Shown here: positions 1-5,233 of the stretch, piece by piece
Position numbering within the stretch: position 1 is the stretch's first letter
Layout: every line of letters begins with the position of its first letter
Origin: Eubacteriales Family XIII. Incertae Sedis bacterium
GTDB lineage: Bacteria; Bacillota_A; Clostridia; Peptostreptococcales; Anaerovoracaceae
DNA: 5,233 nt
Assembly (NCBI GenBank): GCA_031278145.1
Contig: JAITLA010000143.1
Coordinates: 1-5,233, forward strand
Reading direction: 5' to 3'
Program-made: the position numbers and the translations under genes
The notes under the pieces: model-generated
What the model saw: only the letters and a program-made list of their open reading frames with translations
What the model was told of the DNA's origin: nothing
Database searches by the model: none

Positions 1-1449
1 CTCTTGTTCCTGTTCCTCGCCGCCATGTACGGCATCGTGTTTTCGAACAACCTCGTCTGGCTGTTCTTCTTCTGGGAGATCACGACGCTGTGTTCCTTCT
101 TCCTGATCGGCTTCACAAAGACGCCGGAGGCCATCCGGAATTCCTTCCGCGCGCTGATCATGAACCTGCTCGGCGGGCTGGGCTTCGTCTTCGCAATCCT
201 CTACGCGGGCATGAACCTGCAGACCTTGGAGCTTGACGTTCTGCTGGAGATCGGCGCCTACGGCGGCGATTTCTACATCATGCTGCCCGTGGCGCTGCTG
301 GTGTTCGCGGGTCTGACCAAGGCCGCGCAGATGCCCTTCAACAGCTGGCTGCTCGGCGCGATGGTGGCGCCGACGCCCACCTCGGCCCTGCTCCACTCAT
401 CGACGATGGTCAAGGCCGGCGTATTTCTCATATTGAAGCTCTCGCCGGTGCTGGGGCTGTTCTCCCCGGCCGGCATCATGGCCATGTTCGTCGGCGGCGT
501 CACCTTCCTCATGGCCTCGTTCGCCGCAATATCGCAGAGCAACGCGAAGCGCGTGCTGGCCTATTCCACGGTGGCCAACCTCGGCCTGATCGTGGCCTGC
601 GCGGGCACGGCGCATCCCGCGGCGATCTGGGCGGCGACGATGCTCATCATCTTCCACGCCGTCACGAAGTCGCTGCTCTTCCTCTGCGTGGGCACGGCCG
701 AGCACAACATCGGTAGCCGGGACATCGAGGATATGGACGGGCTCTTCGGCAGGCTGCCGCGGCTCGCGACCTTCATGATCATCGGCATATCGGCCATGTT
801 CCTCGCCCCCTTCGGCATGCTCGTTTCCAAGTGGGCGGCGCTCGAAGCCGTGATCAATTCCGGCAATCCTTTTCTGATTCTGTTCATCATATTCGGCAGC
901 TCGGTCACGCTGTTTTACTGGGGCAAGTGGCTGGGCAAGCTCGTCGCCATCGTCGCGAGGCGCGAAAACATCCAGCACAGGGTGCACGGCGAGGAATGGT
1001 GTTCCCTCGGGACGCTCGTGGCGCTGGTCGTGGCGGCCTGCCTGACCTTCCCGACCTACTCGAAACATGTGGTCGTTCCGTACATCTCGGATGCGTTTTT
1101 CGGCGCGGACACGGCGCGGATTACGGCGACGCTCCTGAACGCCGACAATATGGTCATCATGGCAATCCTCGTGGCCGTCATCGTGCTGCTGCCGCTGCTC
1201 TTCTACGGCAGGACGCAGAAGAAGATCGTTCCGATCTACCTCGCGGGCGCGGGGCTCGGGGACGATCTGCGCTACATGGGCGCCATGCAGAAGGAAACGG
1301 AATTCCAACTCAGAAACTGGTATATGGAAGGCTATTTCAACGAGAAGCGGATGAACCTGATCGGCGTGATCGCCACCTGCATCGTCTTTCTCATCATAGC
1401 CTGCGTCGTATTCTTCATCATATCCATGAGAGGGGGCGTGTCCATATGA
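1..1449 (+). CDS. echA: Ech hydrogenase subunit A, NuoL/MrpA-like ion-translocating membrane protein (5' partial)
   Basis: This is the proton- or sodium-pumping membrane subunit of an energy-converting hydrogenase, homologous to NuoL/ND5 and MrpA. The reading frame is open from base 1, so the start lies upstream; 482 residues remain. By alignment to NuoL from memory, about 120 N-terminal residues are missing. Channel residues can be seen, numbered from base 1: Glu26 in FFFWEITT (TM5 glutamate), Lys107 in GLTKAAQMPF (TM7), Lys138 in HSSTMVKAG (TM8), His219 and Lys223 in FHAVTKSLLF, and Lys277 in GMLVSKWAAL (TM12). The Lys107-Lys277 spacing of 170 equals that of E. coli NuoL Lys229-Lys399. After the antiporter core come further hydrophobic segments, a polar stretch at about 400-450, and a final transmembrane helix at about 452-475, as in EchA proteins. 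The stop overlaps the echB start (ATGA). Which ion is pumped cannot be told from sequence. Family assignment is secure; EchA rather than another group 4 antiporter subunit follows from the operon order. Confidence 0.93.
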   Translation, partial: LLFLFLAAMYGIVFSNNLVWLFFFWEITTLCSFFLIGFTKTPEAIRNSFRALIMNLLGGLGFVFAILYAGMNLQTLELDVLLEIGAYGGDFYIMLPVALLVFAGLTKAAQMPFNSWLLGAMVAPTPTSALLHSSTMVKAGVFLILKLSPVLGLFSPAGIMAMFVGGVTFLMASFAAISQSNAKRVLAYSTVANLGLIVACAGTAHPAAIWAATMLIIFHAVTKSLLFLCVGTAEHNIGSRDIEDMDGLFGRLPRLATFMIIGISAMFLAPFGMLVSKWAALEAVINSGNPFLILFIIFGSSVTLFYWGKWLGKLVAIVARRENIQHRVHGEEWCSLGTLVALVVAACLTFPTYSKHVVVPYISDAFFGADTARITATLLNADNMVIMAILVAVIVLLPLLFYGRTQKKIVPIYLAGAGLGDDLRYMGAMQKETEFQLRNWYMEGYFNEKRMNLIGVIATCIVFLIIACVVFFIISMRGGVSI

Positions 1450-2369
1450 ACATTGCCGCGATTGTAATCGGCGTGGCGGCCTATCTTATTCTGGCCCCCT
1501 TCGTCGGCGGCTTCCTGGCCGGCGTGGACAGGAAGCTCAGCGCGCGTCTGCAGGGACGCTGCGGTCCGCCCGTGTTGCAGCCCTTCTACGACGTGTTCAA
1601 ACTCCTCGAGAAGGAGCCCGTCACGGTCAACGCCGCGCAGGATTTCTACGTGGGCTGCTGTCTGGTGTTCATGATCCTCACGGGGGCCTTCTTCTTCGCG
1701 GGCCTGAGCCTGCTACTCGTCATCTTCACGCTGACGACGGCGAGCATCTTCCTCGTGGCGGCGGCCTATTCGTCCAACTCGCCTTACGCGCAGGTGGGCG
1801 CGGAGCGGGAGCTGTTGCAGATGATGGCCTACGAACCGATGGTGCTTATCACCGCCGTCGGCCTGTATCTGGTTACGCCCGTGTTCAATGAGGGCGCCTT
1901 GGCGGGGCATTCGTTCAACGTGAGCGACATCCTTGCGAGTACGCACGTCGGCGCGCAGTATCTGCCCGGCGTGTTCATCGGCTTCCTGTTCATACTGACC
2001 CTCAAATTCAGGAAATCGCCCTTCGACCTGTCGATGTCGCACCACGCGCATCAGGAGCTGGTCAAGGGCATCACGACGGAGCTGTCCGGCAAGACCTTGG
2101 CGATGCTGGAGATATCGCATTGGTACGAAAACGTATTCCTGCTCGGCTTCGTGTTCCTGTTCTTCGCAAACGGCACGGCGCTCATGATCGTCGTGGGCGT
2201 GCTCGTCTGCTTGGCGGTGTATTTCCTCGAAACCTTTGTGGACAACGTGAACGCGAGGATGAAATGGCAGTTCGCGCTCAACGCCTCTTGGGCCGTTTCG
2301 CTGGTCTGCGGCGTCGTGAATCTGCTGGGCGTCTATATCGCCGCAATATTTTTCGGATGGGGGGCGTAG
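1446..2369 (+). CDS. echB: Ech hydrogenase subunit B, NuoH-like membrane anchor
   Basis: This 307-residue integral membrane protein is homologous to NuoH/ND1 and HycD. It joins the hydrogenase module to the ion-pumping subunit. About eight hydrophobic segments are visible, near residues 3-25, 68-88, 89-108, 127-144, 173-187, 135-157 being loop-rich by contrast, then 225-245, 246-265 and 273-304. The NuoH signature after TM1 is present at residues 33-58, with R38, G40-P41, P46, D49, K52 and the ending KEP. Conserved acidic residues lie in the loops: E120, E122 and E130 (AERELLQMMAYEP), and E204, E212 and E222 in the segment after KSPFDLS. In complex I, equivalent acidic loop residues help couple redox change to ion movement. 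The ATG at 1446 overlaps the echA stop in ATGA and has a purine-rich AGGGGGC site 8 bases upstream, so the start is well supported and translation is probably coupled to echA. An open frame extends upstream to 831, but that part lies inside echA in another frame. Confidence 0.95.
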   Translation: MNIAAIVIGVAAYLILAPFVGGFLAGVDRKLSARLQGRCGPPVLQPFYDVFKLLEKEPVTVNAAQDFYVGCCLVFMILTGAFFFAGLSLLLVIFTLTTASIFLVAAAYSSNSPYAQVGAERELLQMMAYEPMVLITAVGLYLVTPVFNEGALAGHSFNVSDILASTHVGAQYLPGVFIGFLFILTLKFRKSPFDLSMSHHAHQELVKGITTELSGKTLAMLEISHWYENVFLLGFVFLFFANGTALMIVVGVLVCLAVYFLETFVDNVNARMKWQFALNASWAVSLVCGVVNLLGVYIAAIFFGWGA

Positions 2370-2372
2370 CGC

Positions 2373-2936
2373 ATGGCATACATAACAAAATCGCCGTGGG
2401 TCATTCACTATGACGGCTCCAGCTGCAACGGCTGTGACATTGAGGTGCTCGCCTGTCTTACGCCGATGTACGACGTGGAGCGCTTCGGCATCATCAACAC
2501 GGGGAATCCCAAGCACGCGGACATATTCCTCGTGACGGGCTCGGTCAACGAACAGAACATCCCGGTGATACGGCAGATATACGATCAGATGCCGAAGCCG
2601 AAGGTCGTCGTGGCGGTCGGCATATGCGCCGCTTCGGGCGGTGTTTTCAAGGAATGCTACAATATCATGGGCGGCGTCGACACGGTCATACCCGTGGACG
2701 TGTACGTCCCGGGCTGTGCCGCGCGGCCGGAGGCCATCATAGACGGCGTCGTCAAGGGGCTCGGCGTTCTCGCCGAGAAGCGCGCGCGCCTGCCGCGGGA
2801 ACTGGCGGAGGAACGCGCGAAGCGCCTTGCGCAGTCCGCGGAATCCGAAGCGGATACGGCGGAGGACGTCATCACGGTGGAGCTTTCCGGCGACGGCAAG
2901 GATACCGCCGAAAGGGAGGACGGACAAAATGGCTGA
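2373..2936 (+). CDS. echC: Ech hydrogenase subunit C, NuoB-like small subunit with one [4Fe-4S] cluster
   Basis: This is the electron-transfer small subunit, homologous to NuoB/PSST and HycG, on the cytoplasmic face of the complex. It carries the proximal [4Fe-4S] cluster that passes electrons to the Ni-Fe site in EchE. All four expected ligands are visible: C18 and C21 in SSCNGCDIEV, C85 in VGICAASGG, and C115 in VPGCAARPEA. C28 and C95 are additional cysteines. The fold is the short NuoB type, with no twin-arginine signal and no extra ferredoxin-like domain, as expected for group 4. The conserved core ends near residue 140 (GVLAEKRAR). The last 45 or so residues are a highly charged tail rich in Glu, Asp, Lys and Arg, likely flexible and longer than I expect for the family. 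The ATG lies 3 bases after the echB stop, with GGATGGGGGG as ribosome site about 8 bases upstream. The 3' end overlaps echD by 8 bases. Confidence 0.95.
   Translation: MAYITKSPWVIHYDGSSCNGCDIEVLACLTPMYDVERFGIINTGNPKHADIFLVTGSVNEQNIPVIRQIYDQMPKPKVVVAVGICAASGGVFKECYNIMGGVDTVIPVDVYVPGCAARPEAIIDGVVKGLGVLAEKRARLPRELAEERAKRLAQSAESEADTAEDVITVELSGDGKDTAEREDGQNG
2912..2920 (+). promoter_or_regulatory. Ribosome binding site of echD, inside the echC 3' end
   Basis: AAGGGAGGA lies 8 bases before the ATG at 2929 and is a strong Shine-Dalgarno match. It fixes the echD start even though the same frame is open from about 2827, where the translation is low-complexity and unlike NuoC proteins. Being inside echC, it suggests echD is initiated by ribosomes finishing echC. 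Confidence 0.8.
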
Positions 2937-3300
2937 AGAAAAGCATCTGATCCAAAATATCGTGCCGGTGACGCTCTCCGAGCTGCTTGACAGGGTGCAG
3001 GACATGAAGGCCGAGGGCTACCGGCTGGGACAGCTTTGCGCGGCCGAAGCGGGCGGACGATTTCACCTGCTGTACAGCTTTGACAAGGATTGCGCGCTGA
3101 CGAACCTGAAGCTCGCCGTGACGGAGGGGGAAGCGATTCCGAGCATTACGGGCGTCTATTGGCCCGCGTTCATATACGAGAATGAGATACAGGATCTGTT
3201 CGGCTTCCGGTTCAAGCATCTGGCGCTGAATTACAACGGGAAATTCTTTAAGGTCGCGGCGCCCACGCCTTGGAATCCAAAAAATCAAAAGGAAGGGTGA
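2929..3300 (+). CDS. echD: Ech hydrogenase subunit D, NuoC-like
   Basis: This 123-residue protein is homologous to the 30 kDa complex I subunit NuoC and to the N-terminal part of HycE. It has no cofactor ligands and is thought to help assemble and hold the small and large hydrogenase subunits on the cytoplasmic side. The family signature is at residues 84-95 (ENEIQDLFGFRF), matching the E-x-E-x-x-D-[LM]-F-G pattern of NuoC. It is followed by the LNYNGKFFK stretch and a PTPW near the end, which resemble EchD. The N-terminal half has the usual mixed alpha/beta look (a helix near 15-30, then a strand at FHLLYSF). The length is that of a compact EchD rather than the longer NuoC. The start is set by a strong ribosome site 8 bases upstream. 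It overlaps echC by 8 bases, and echE follows 6 bases after its stop. Family assignment is firm, although the sequence is less conserved than that of its neighbours. Confidence 0.92.
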   Translation: MAEEKHLIQNIVPVTLSELLDRVQDMKAEGYRLGQLCAAEAGGRFHLLYSFDKDCALTNLKLAVTEGEAIPSITGVYWPAFIYENEIQDLFGFRFKHLALNYNGKFFKVAAPTPWNPKNQKEG

Positions 3301-3301
3301 T
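3289..3301 (+). promoter_or_regulatory. Ribosome binding site of echE, overlapping the echD stop
   Basis: The stretch AAGGAAGGGTGAT spans the echD stop codon and matches the 16S anti-Shine-Dalgarno complement in two blocks (AAGGA and GGTGAT). The GG at 3296-3297 is 9 bases from the ATG at 3307. A TTG at 3301 in the same frame would be only 3 bases from that block, although AAGGA alone could serve it at 7 bases. ATG 3307 is preferred. Confidence 0.65.
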
Positions 3302-3306
3302 TGGCA

Positions 3307-4386
3307 ATGAGCAAGAGAACGATAATTCCTTTCGGCCCGCAGCATCCGGTTTTGCCCGAACCGGTCCATTTGGATCTCGTGATAGAGGATGAACGGGTCG
3401 TGGAAGCGATTCCGTCCATAGGATATATCCACAGGGGGCTCGAAAAGCTGGTGGAGAAGCGCGAGTTCACGGAGATGGTCTATGTGATCGAGCGGATCTG
3501 CGGCATATGCAGCTTCGGTCACGGCTGGGGCTATTGCAAGAGCGTCGAGGGCAATATGGAGATCGCGGTCCCCGAGCGCGCGGAGTTCCTGCGGACGATG
3601 TGGCACGAGCTGTCGCGGGTGCACAGCCATCTCCTGTGGCTCGGGCTTCTGGCGGACGGCTTCGGTTTCGAGAGCTTGTTTATGCACAGCTGGCGGCTCC
3701 GCGAAGCGGTGCTCGACATATTTGAGAAGACGACGGGCGGCCGGGTCATATTCTCGGTCTGCAAGCTCGGCGGCGTCCGGAAGGACATCGACGAGGCCGG
3801 TCTGAAGGAGATCGCGGCGCGGCTCGCCGATATGAGGAAGGAGCTCAAGGAGCTCACGGACGTGTTCCTCGAGGATTTTTCCGTGAAGAACAGGCTTGTG
3901 GGCATCGGTCGGCTCTCGCGCGACGAGGCGGCGGAGCTTTGCACGGTCGGACCCATGGCGCGGGCCTCCGGGCTCCGCCAGGACATCCGCCTGGACGGGC
4001 ACGGCGCCTACGCGAAGCTCGACTTCGAGCCGATTGTCGAGGAGGACGGCGACTGCTACGCGCGCTGCAAGGTGCGGGTGCGCGAGCTGTTCCAGTCAAT
4101 CGATCTGATCCGACAGTGCACGGAATCGATGCCGGAGGGCGAGATATCCGTTCCGGTCAAGGGGAACCCGTCGCGTGAGTTCGTCGCCAGAATGGAGCAG
4201 CCGCGCGGGGAGGCCTACTATTACTCTATCGGGAACGGCAGCAAGTTCCTCGAAAGGATGCGCGTCCGAACACCCACGAACATGAATATCCCCGCCATGG
4301 TCAAGACCCTGCAAGGCTGCGATCTGGCGGATGTCCCGATGTTGATCCTCACGATAGATCCCTGCATCAGCTGTACGGAAAGGTAG
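3307..4386 (+). CDS. echE: Ech hydrogenase subunit E, [NiFe] catalytic large subunit
   Basis: This 359-residue subunit carries the Ni-Fe active site that interconverts 2H+ + 2e- and H2. It is homologous to NuoD, HycE and CooH. The N-terminal L1 motif is at residues 63-72 (RICGICSFGH), giving ligands C65 and C68 plus His72. The C-terminal L2 motif is DPCISCTER at residues 351-359, giving C353 and C356. A conserved active-site arginine is at R300 in EQPRGE (297-302); many hydrogenases have EAPRGE there. The early FGPQHPVLPEP (9-19) and the later RTPTNMNIPA are typical of the NuoD/EchE family. The protein stops at the arginine of the L2 motif, so there is no C-terminal peptide for a maturation endopeptidase to remove. 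This is recalled for some group 4 enzymes such as CooH. Length fits archaeal and bacterial EchE. I chose ATG 3307 over TTG 3301 (two extra residues) because of ribosome-site spacing. The L1 and L2 cysteines separate it from non-catalytic NuoD, so hydrogenase function is well supported. Confidence 0.97.
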   Translation: MSKRTIIPFGPQHPVLPEPVHLDLVIEDERVVEAIPSIGYIHRGLEKLVEKREFTEMVYVIERICGICSFGHGWGYCKSVEGNMEIAVPERAEFLRTMWHELSRVHSHLLWLGLLADGFGFESLFMHSWRLREAVLDIFEKTTGGRVIFSVCKLGGVRKDIDEAGLKEIAARLADMRKELKELTDVFLEDFSVKNRLVGIGRLSRDEAAELCTVGPMARASGLRQDIRLDGHGAYAKLDFEPIVEEDGDCYARCKVRVRELFQSIDLIRQCTESMPEGEISVPVKGNPSREFVARMEQPRGEAYYYSIGNGSKFLERMRVRTPTNMNIPAMVKTLQGCDLADVPMLILTIDPCISCTER

Positions 4387-4394
4387 AGGAGAGG
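4387..4394 (+). promoter_or_regulatory. Ribosome binding site of echF
   Basis: AGGAGAGG sits in the 10-base gap between echE and echF. Its AGGAG block (4387-4391) is 5 bases before the ATG at 4397, a slightly short but good site. It supports separate, efficient initiation of echF. Confidence 0.7.
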
Positions 4395-4396
4395 AA

Positions 4397-5017
4397 ATGG
4401 CGGTATTAAAGCTCGGCAAGATGGTCATGGGCAGCCTGTTCAAAAAGCCGGCAACCCTCATGTACCCCGTGATCCCGCGCGAGTGGCAAGAAAGGACGCG
4501 CGGGCATATAGAGATCGTGATAGAGGACTGCATCCTGTGCGGGATCTGCGCGCGCAAATGCCCGACGCGGGCGATAACGGTCGCAAAGGACGCGCAGTCG
4601 TGGACGATCCGGCGCATGCAGTGCATACAGTGCAGCTGCTGTGTGGAGGTCTGCCCCAAAAAATGCCTCGAGAACAAGAACGCGTACACGGCCCCGTCCA
4701 CGGAGAAGTCCGCGGACAGCTTCGCGAAGCCCGCGCCCGCGACGGCGGAAACGGGTACGGCGGCGGAAGCGCGTGCCGCGGCGCCGACGGCGAGCCAAGC
4801 CGCAGACGGGACGCTGCGTTGCAACGACAGCTGCATCTACTGCGGCATCTGCGCGAAGAAATGCCCGCAGGACGCCCTCAAGGTCAGCCGCAAGAAGAAG
4901 AACGCCCAAACGGGCGAATCCGAGGGGGAGAACATCTGGTCCGTGGACGCGGAAGCCTGCATACTCTGCGGCATCTGCGTGGAAGCCTGCCCCAAGAAGA
5001 GCCTTGCGATAGAGTGA
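4397..5017 (+). CDS. echF: Ech hydrogenase subunit F, enlarged ferredoxin-like subunit with four [4Fe-4S] motifs
   Basis: This is the electron-entry subunit, homologous to NuoI and HycF, which takes electrons from soluble ferredoxin and passes them to EchC. It has 206 residues and four full CxxCxxCxxxCP motifs: C45-48-51-55, C76-79-82-86, C146-149-152-156 and C188-191-194-198. There are extra cysteines at 81, 90 and 142. The N-terminal part (GKMVMGSLFKKPATLMYP) matches the membrane-facing arm of EchF/NuoI. Archetypal EchF proteins have two motifs and about 120-140 residues. Here a second two-cluster domain (about 140-206) follows an Ala/Thr/Pro/Glu-rich linker (about 96-139). Motif 1 resembles motif 3 (CARKCP, CAKKCP) and motif 2 resembles motif 4 (CVEVCPKK, CVEACPKK), which suggests duplication of a two-cluster unit or fusion with a ferredoxin. 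The frame is continuous with a good ribosome site, and no second start with a ribosome site is evident at the linker. It is the last gene of the operon in this window. The EchF identity is firm; the role of the extra clusters is inferred. Confidence 0.94.
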   Translation: MAVLKLGKMVMGSLFKKPATLMYPVIPREWQERTRGHIEIVIEDCILCGICARKCPTRAITVAKDAQSWTIRRMQCIQCSCCVEVCPKKCLENKNAYTAPSTEKSADSFAKPAPATAETGTAAEARAAAPTASQAADGTLRCNDSCIYCGICAKKCPQDALKVSRKKKNAQTGESEGENIWSVDAEACILCGICVEACPKKSLAIE

Positions 5018-5071
5018 CAAAGGGATGCGCCGGGCGGGGAAAATCGAGATCTCGTGATTGAACGACGGCGT

Positions 5072-5100
5072 CAGTCCCCCGCCTCTACGGGCGGTCACTG
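5072..5100 (+). other. Weak imperfect hairpin downstream of echF
   Basis: CAGT at 5072-5075 can pair with ACTG at 5097-5100, and CCGCC at 5079-5083 with GGCGG at 5090-5094, around a six-base loop and a 3/2 internal loop. An AAAAA run follows rather than a T run, so it is not a standard intrinsic terminator on the + strand, and the other strand also lacks a T run. It may be only a GC-rich chance fold or a transcript-end stabiliser. The rest of 5018-5127 shows no gene; the CGAGATCTCG at 5045-5054 is a perfect palindrome with no loop and no evident role. Confidence 0.25.
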
Positions 5101-5127
5101 AAAAAGTCGGCAGGGGGCGCAGAACAC

Positions 5128-5233
5128 ATGGGGACGGTTCATTTGTGTAACACATACAATGTTGGAATTGTGCGATTTACCGGCACGGGCCACAGTGCCA
5201 AACCTGCCCAATACACAAAAGAACCGTCCCCGT
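5128..5233. repeat. REPIN-like palindromic element (inverted GGGGACGGTTC repeats), possibly RAYT-mobilised
   Basis: Two near-identical arms face each other. The left arm at 5130-5148 is GGGGACGGTTCATTTGTGT. The right arm at 5213-5231 reads, on the other strand, GGGGACGGTTCTTTTGTGT. They match at 18 of 19 positions (mismatch 5141/5220). Pairing extends to 5149/5212 inside and, with one G-T wobble, to 5128/5233 outside, exactly at the window edge, so the element may continue. The 62-base spacer contains a smaller hairpin, GGCAC (5182-5186) with GTGCC (5195-5199). ACACA at 5124-5128 also mirrors TGTGT at 5144-5148, so the left arm can form its own fold. I recall this GGGGACGGTTC...TTTTGTGT motif as a dispersed repeat near IS200-like REP-associated tyrosine transposases in many anaerobic bacteria. 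Two inverted REPs in about 100 bases is the REPIN layout. No transposase is in the window. It could instead be the end of a larger element. In the transcript it would form a long stem that could protect or end the ech mRNA. Confidence 0.72.

Noticed and set aside
397..1308. Long open frame on the - strand opposite echA (303 codons)
   Set aside because: The translation is rich in Arg, His, Glu and Asp with no family resemblance, as expected from the complement of a GC-rich membrane-protein gene. echA on the + strand has clear conserved motifs.
1713..3005. 430-codon open frame on the - strand across echB, echC and the start of echD
   Set aside because: It runs antisense through three recognised genes, has shadow-like His/Arg/Glu-rich composition, and has no recognisable domain.
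3301..3306. TTG at 3301 as start of echE
   Set aside because: It adds only two residues, is a weaker start codon, and lies too close to the GGTGAT part of the ribosome site. ATG 3307 has better spacing.
2872..4002. 376-codon open frame on the - strand opposite echD and echE
   Set aside because: It is antisense to the conserved L1 motif of echE, and the absence of stop codons is explained by GC-rich codon use in the real gene.
4529..5011. Possibility that echF is two genes wrongly joined
   Set aside because: The frame is open throughout, the linker has consistent codon use, and no internal ATG with a ribosome site is visible near the second domain, so one protein is the simpler reading.
5045..5054. 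Perfect palindrome CGAGATCTCG considered as an operator or terminator
   Set aside because: It is a ten-base palindrome without loop or T run and lies downstream of the last gene; such a site is expected by chance in several kilobases.
5025..5057. Ten-codon frame after echF preceded by AAAGGG
   Set aside because: It is too short, its spacing to the purine run is nearly zero, and nothing suggests a leader peptide or small protein.
4406..5155. 249-codon open frame on the - strand that starts inside the palindromic repeat and covers echF
   Set aside because: Composition is Arg/Ala-rich without motifs, and the + strand echF has four iron-sulfur motifs in frame. The start in the repeat is a chance ATG.

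Overview
The window holds most of one operon on the + strand for a group 4 membrane-bound [NiFe] hydrogenase of the Ech type. Its gene order matches the archetypal echABCDEF order exactly. The sequence is GC-rich (roughly 60% by eye, not counted), with strong purine-rich ribosome binding sites, ATGA-type overlaps and regular use of ATA and AGG codons. An energy-converting hydrogenase that couples to ferredoxin points to a strictly anaerobic, H2-metabolising bacterium. A clostridial (Bacillota) or similar fermentative anaerobe fits best, but the window has no taxonomic marker, so this is inference.

Layout: 1-1449 is echA, cut at its 5' end (antiporter-like ion-pumping membrane subunit). 1446-2369 is echB (NuoH-like membrane anchor). 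2373-2936 is echC (NuoB-like small subunit with the proximal [4Fe-4S] cluster). 2929-3300 is echD (NuoC-like). 3307-4386 is echE (NuoD-like [NiFe] large subunit). 4397-5017 is echF (ferredoxin-like subunit). Genes overlap or are separated by at most 10 bases, so they are almost certainly co-transcribed. No promoter is visible; it must lie upstream of the window. Bases 5018-5127 are non-coding with one weak hairpin. Bases 5128-5233 are a REPIN-like inverted repeat that reaches the window edge.

How it works (family knowledge): electrons from reduced ferredoxin enter through EchF, pass through the EchC cluster to the Ni-Fe site in EchE, and reduce protons to H2. The energy released drives ion movement through EchA and EchB. 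The complex can also run backwards, using H2 and the ion gradient to reduce ferredoxin. Key residues for each step can be read here: the channel carboxylate and lysines in EchA, four cluster cysteines in EchC, and four Ni ligands in EchE.

The most unusual point is EchF. It has four complete CxxCxxCxxxCP motifs (16 ligands) where the archetypal EchF has two. The pattern looks like a duplicated or fused two-cluster ferredoxin joined by an Ala/Thr/Pro-rich linker. Other points worth a second look are EchE ending directly at its last Ni-binding motif with no cleavable tail, a charged C-terminal tail on EchC, and the REPIN-like element. I see no wholly unknown system; the genes are recognisable and the novelty lies in these variations.
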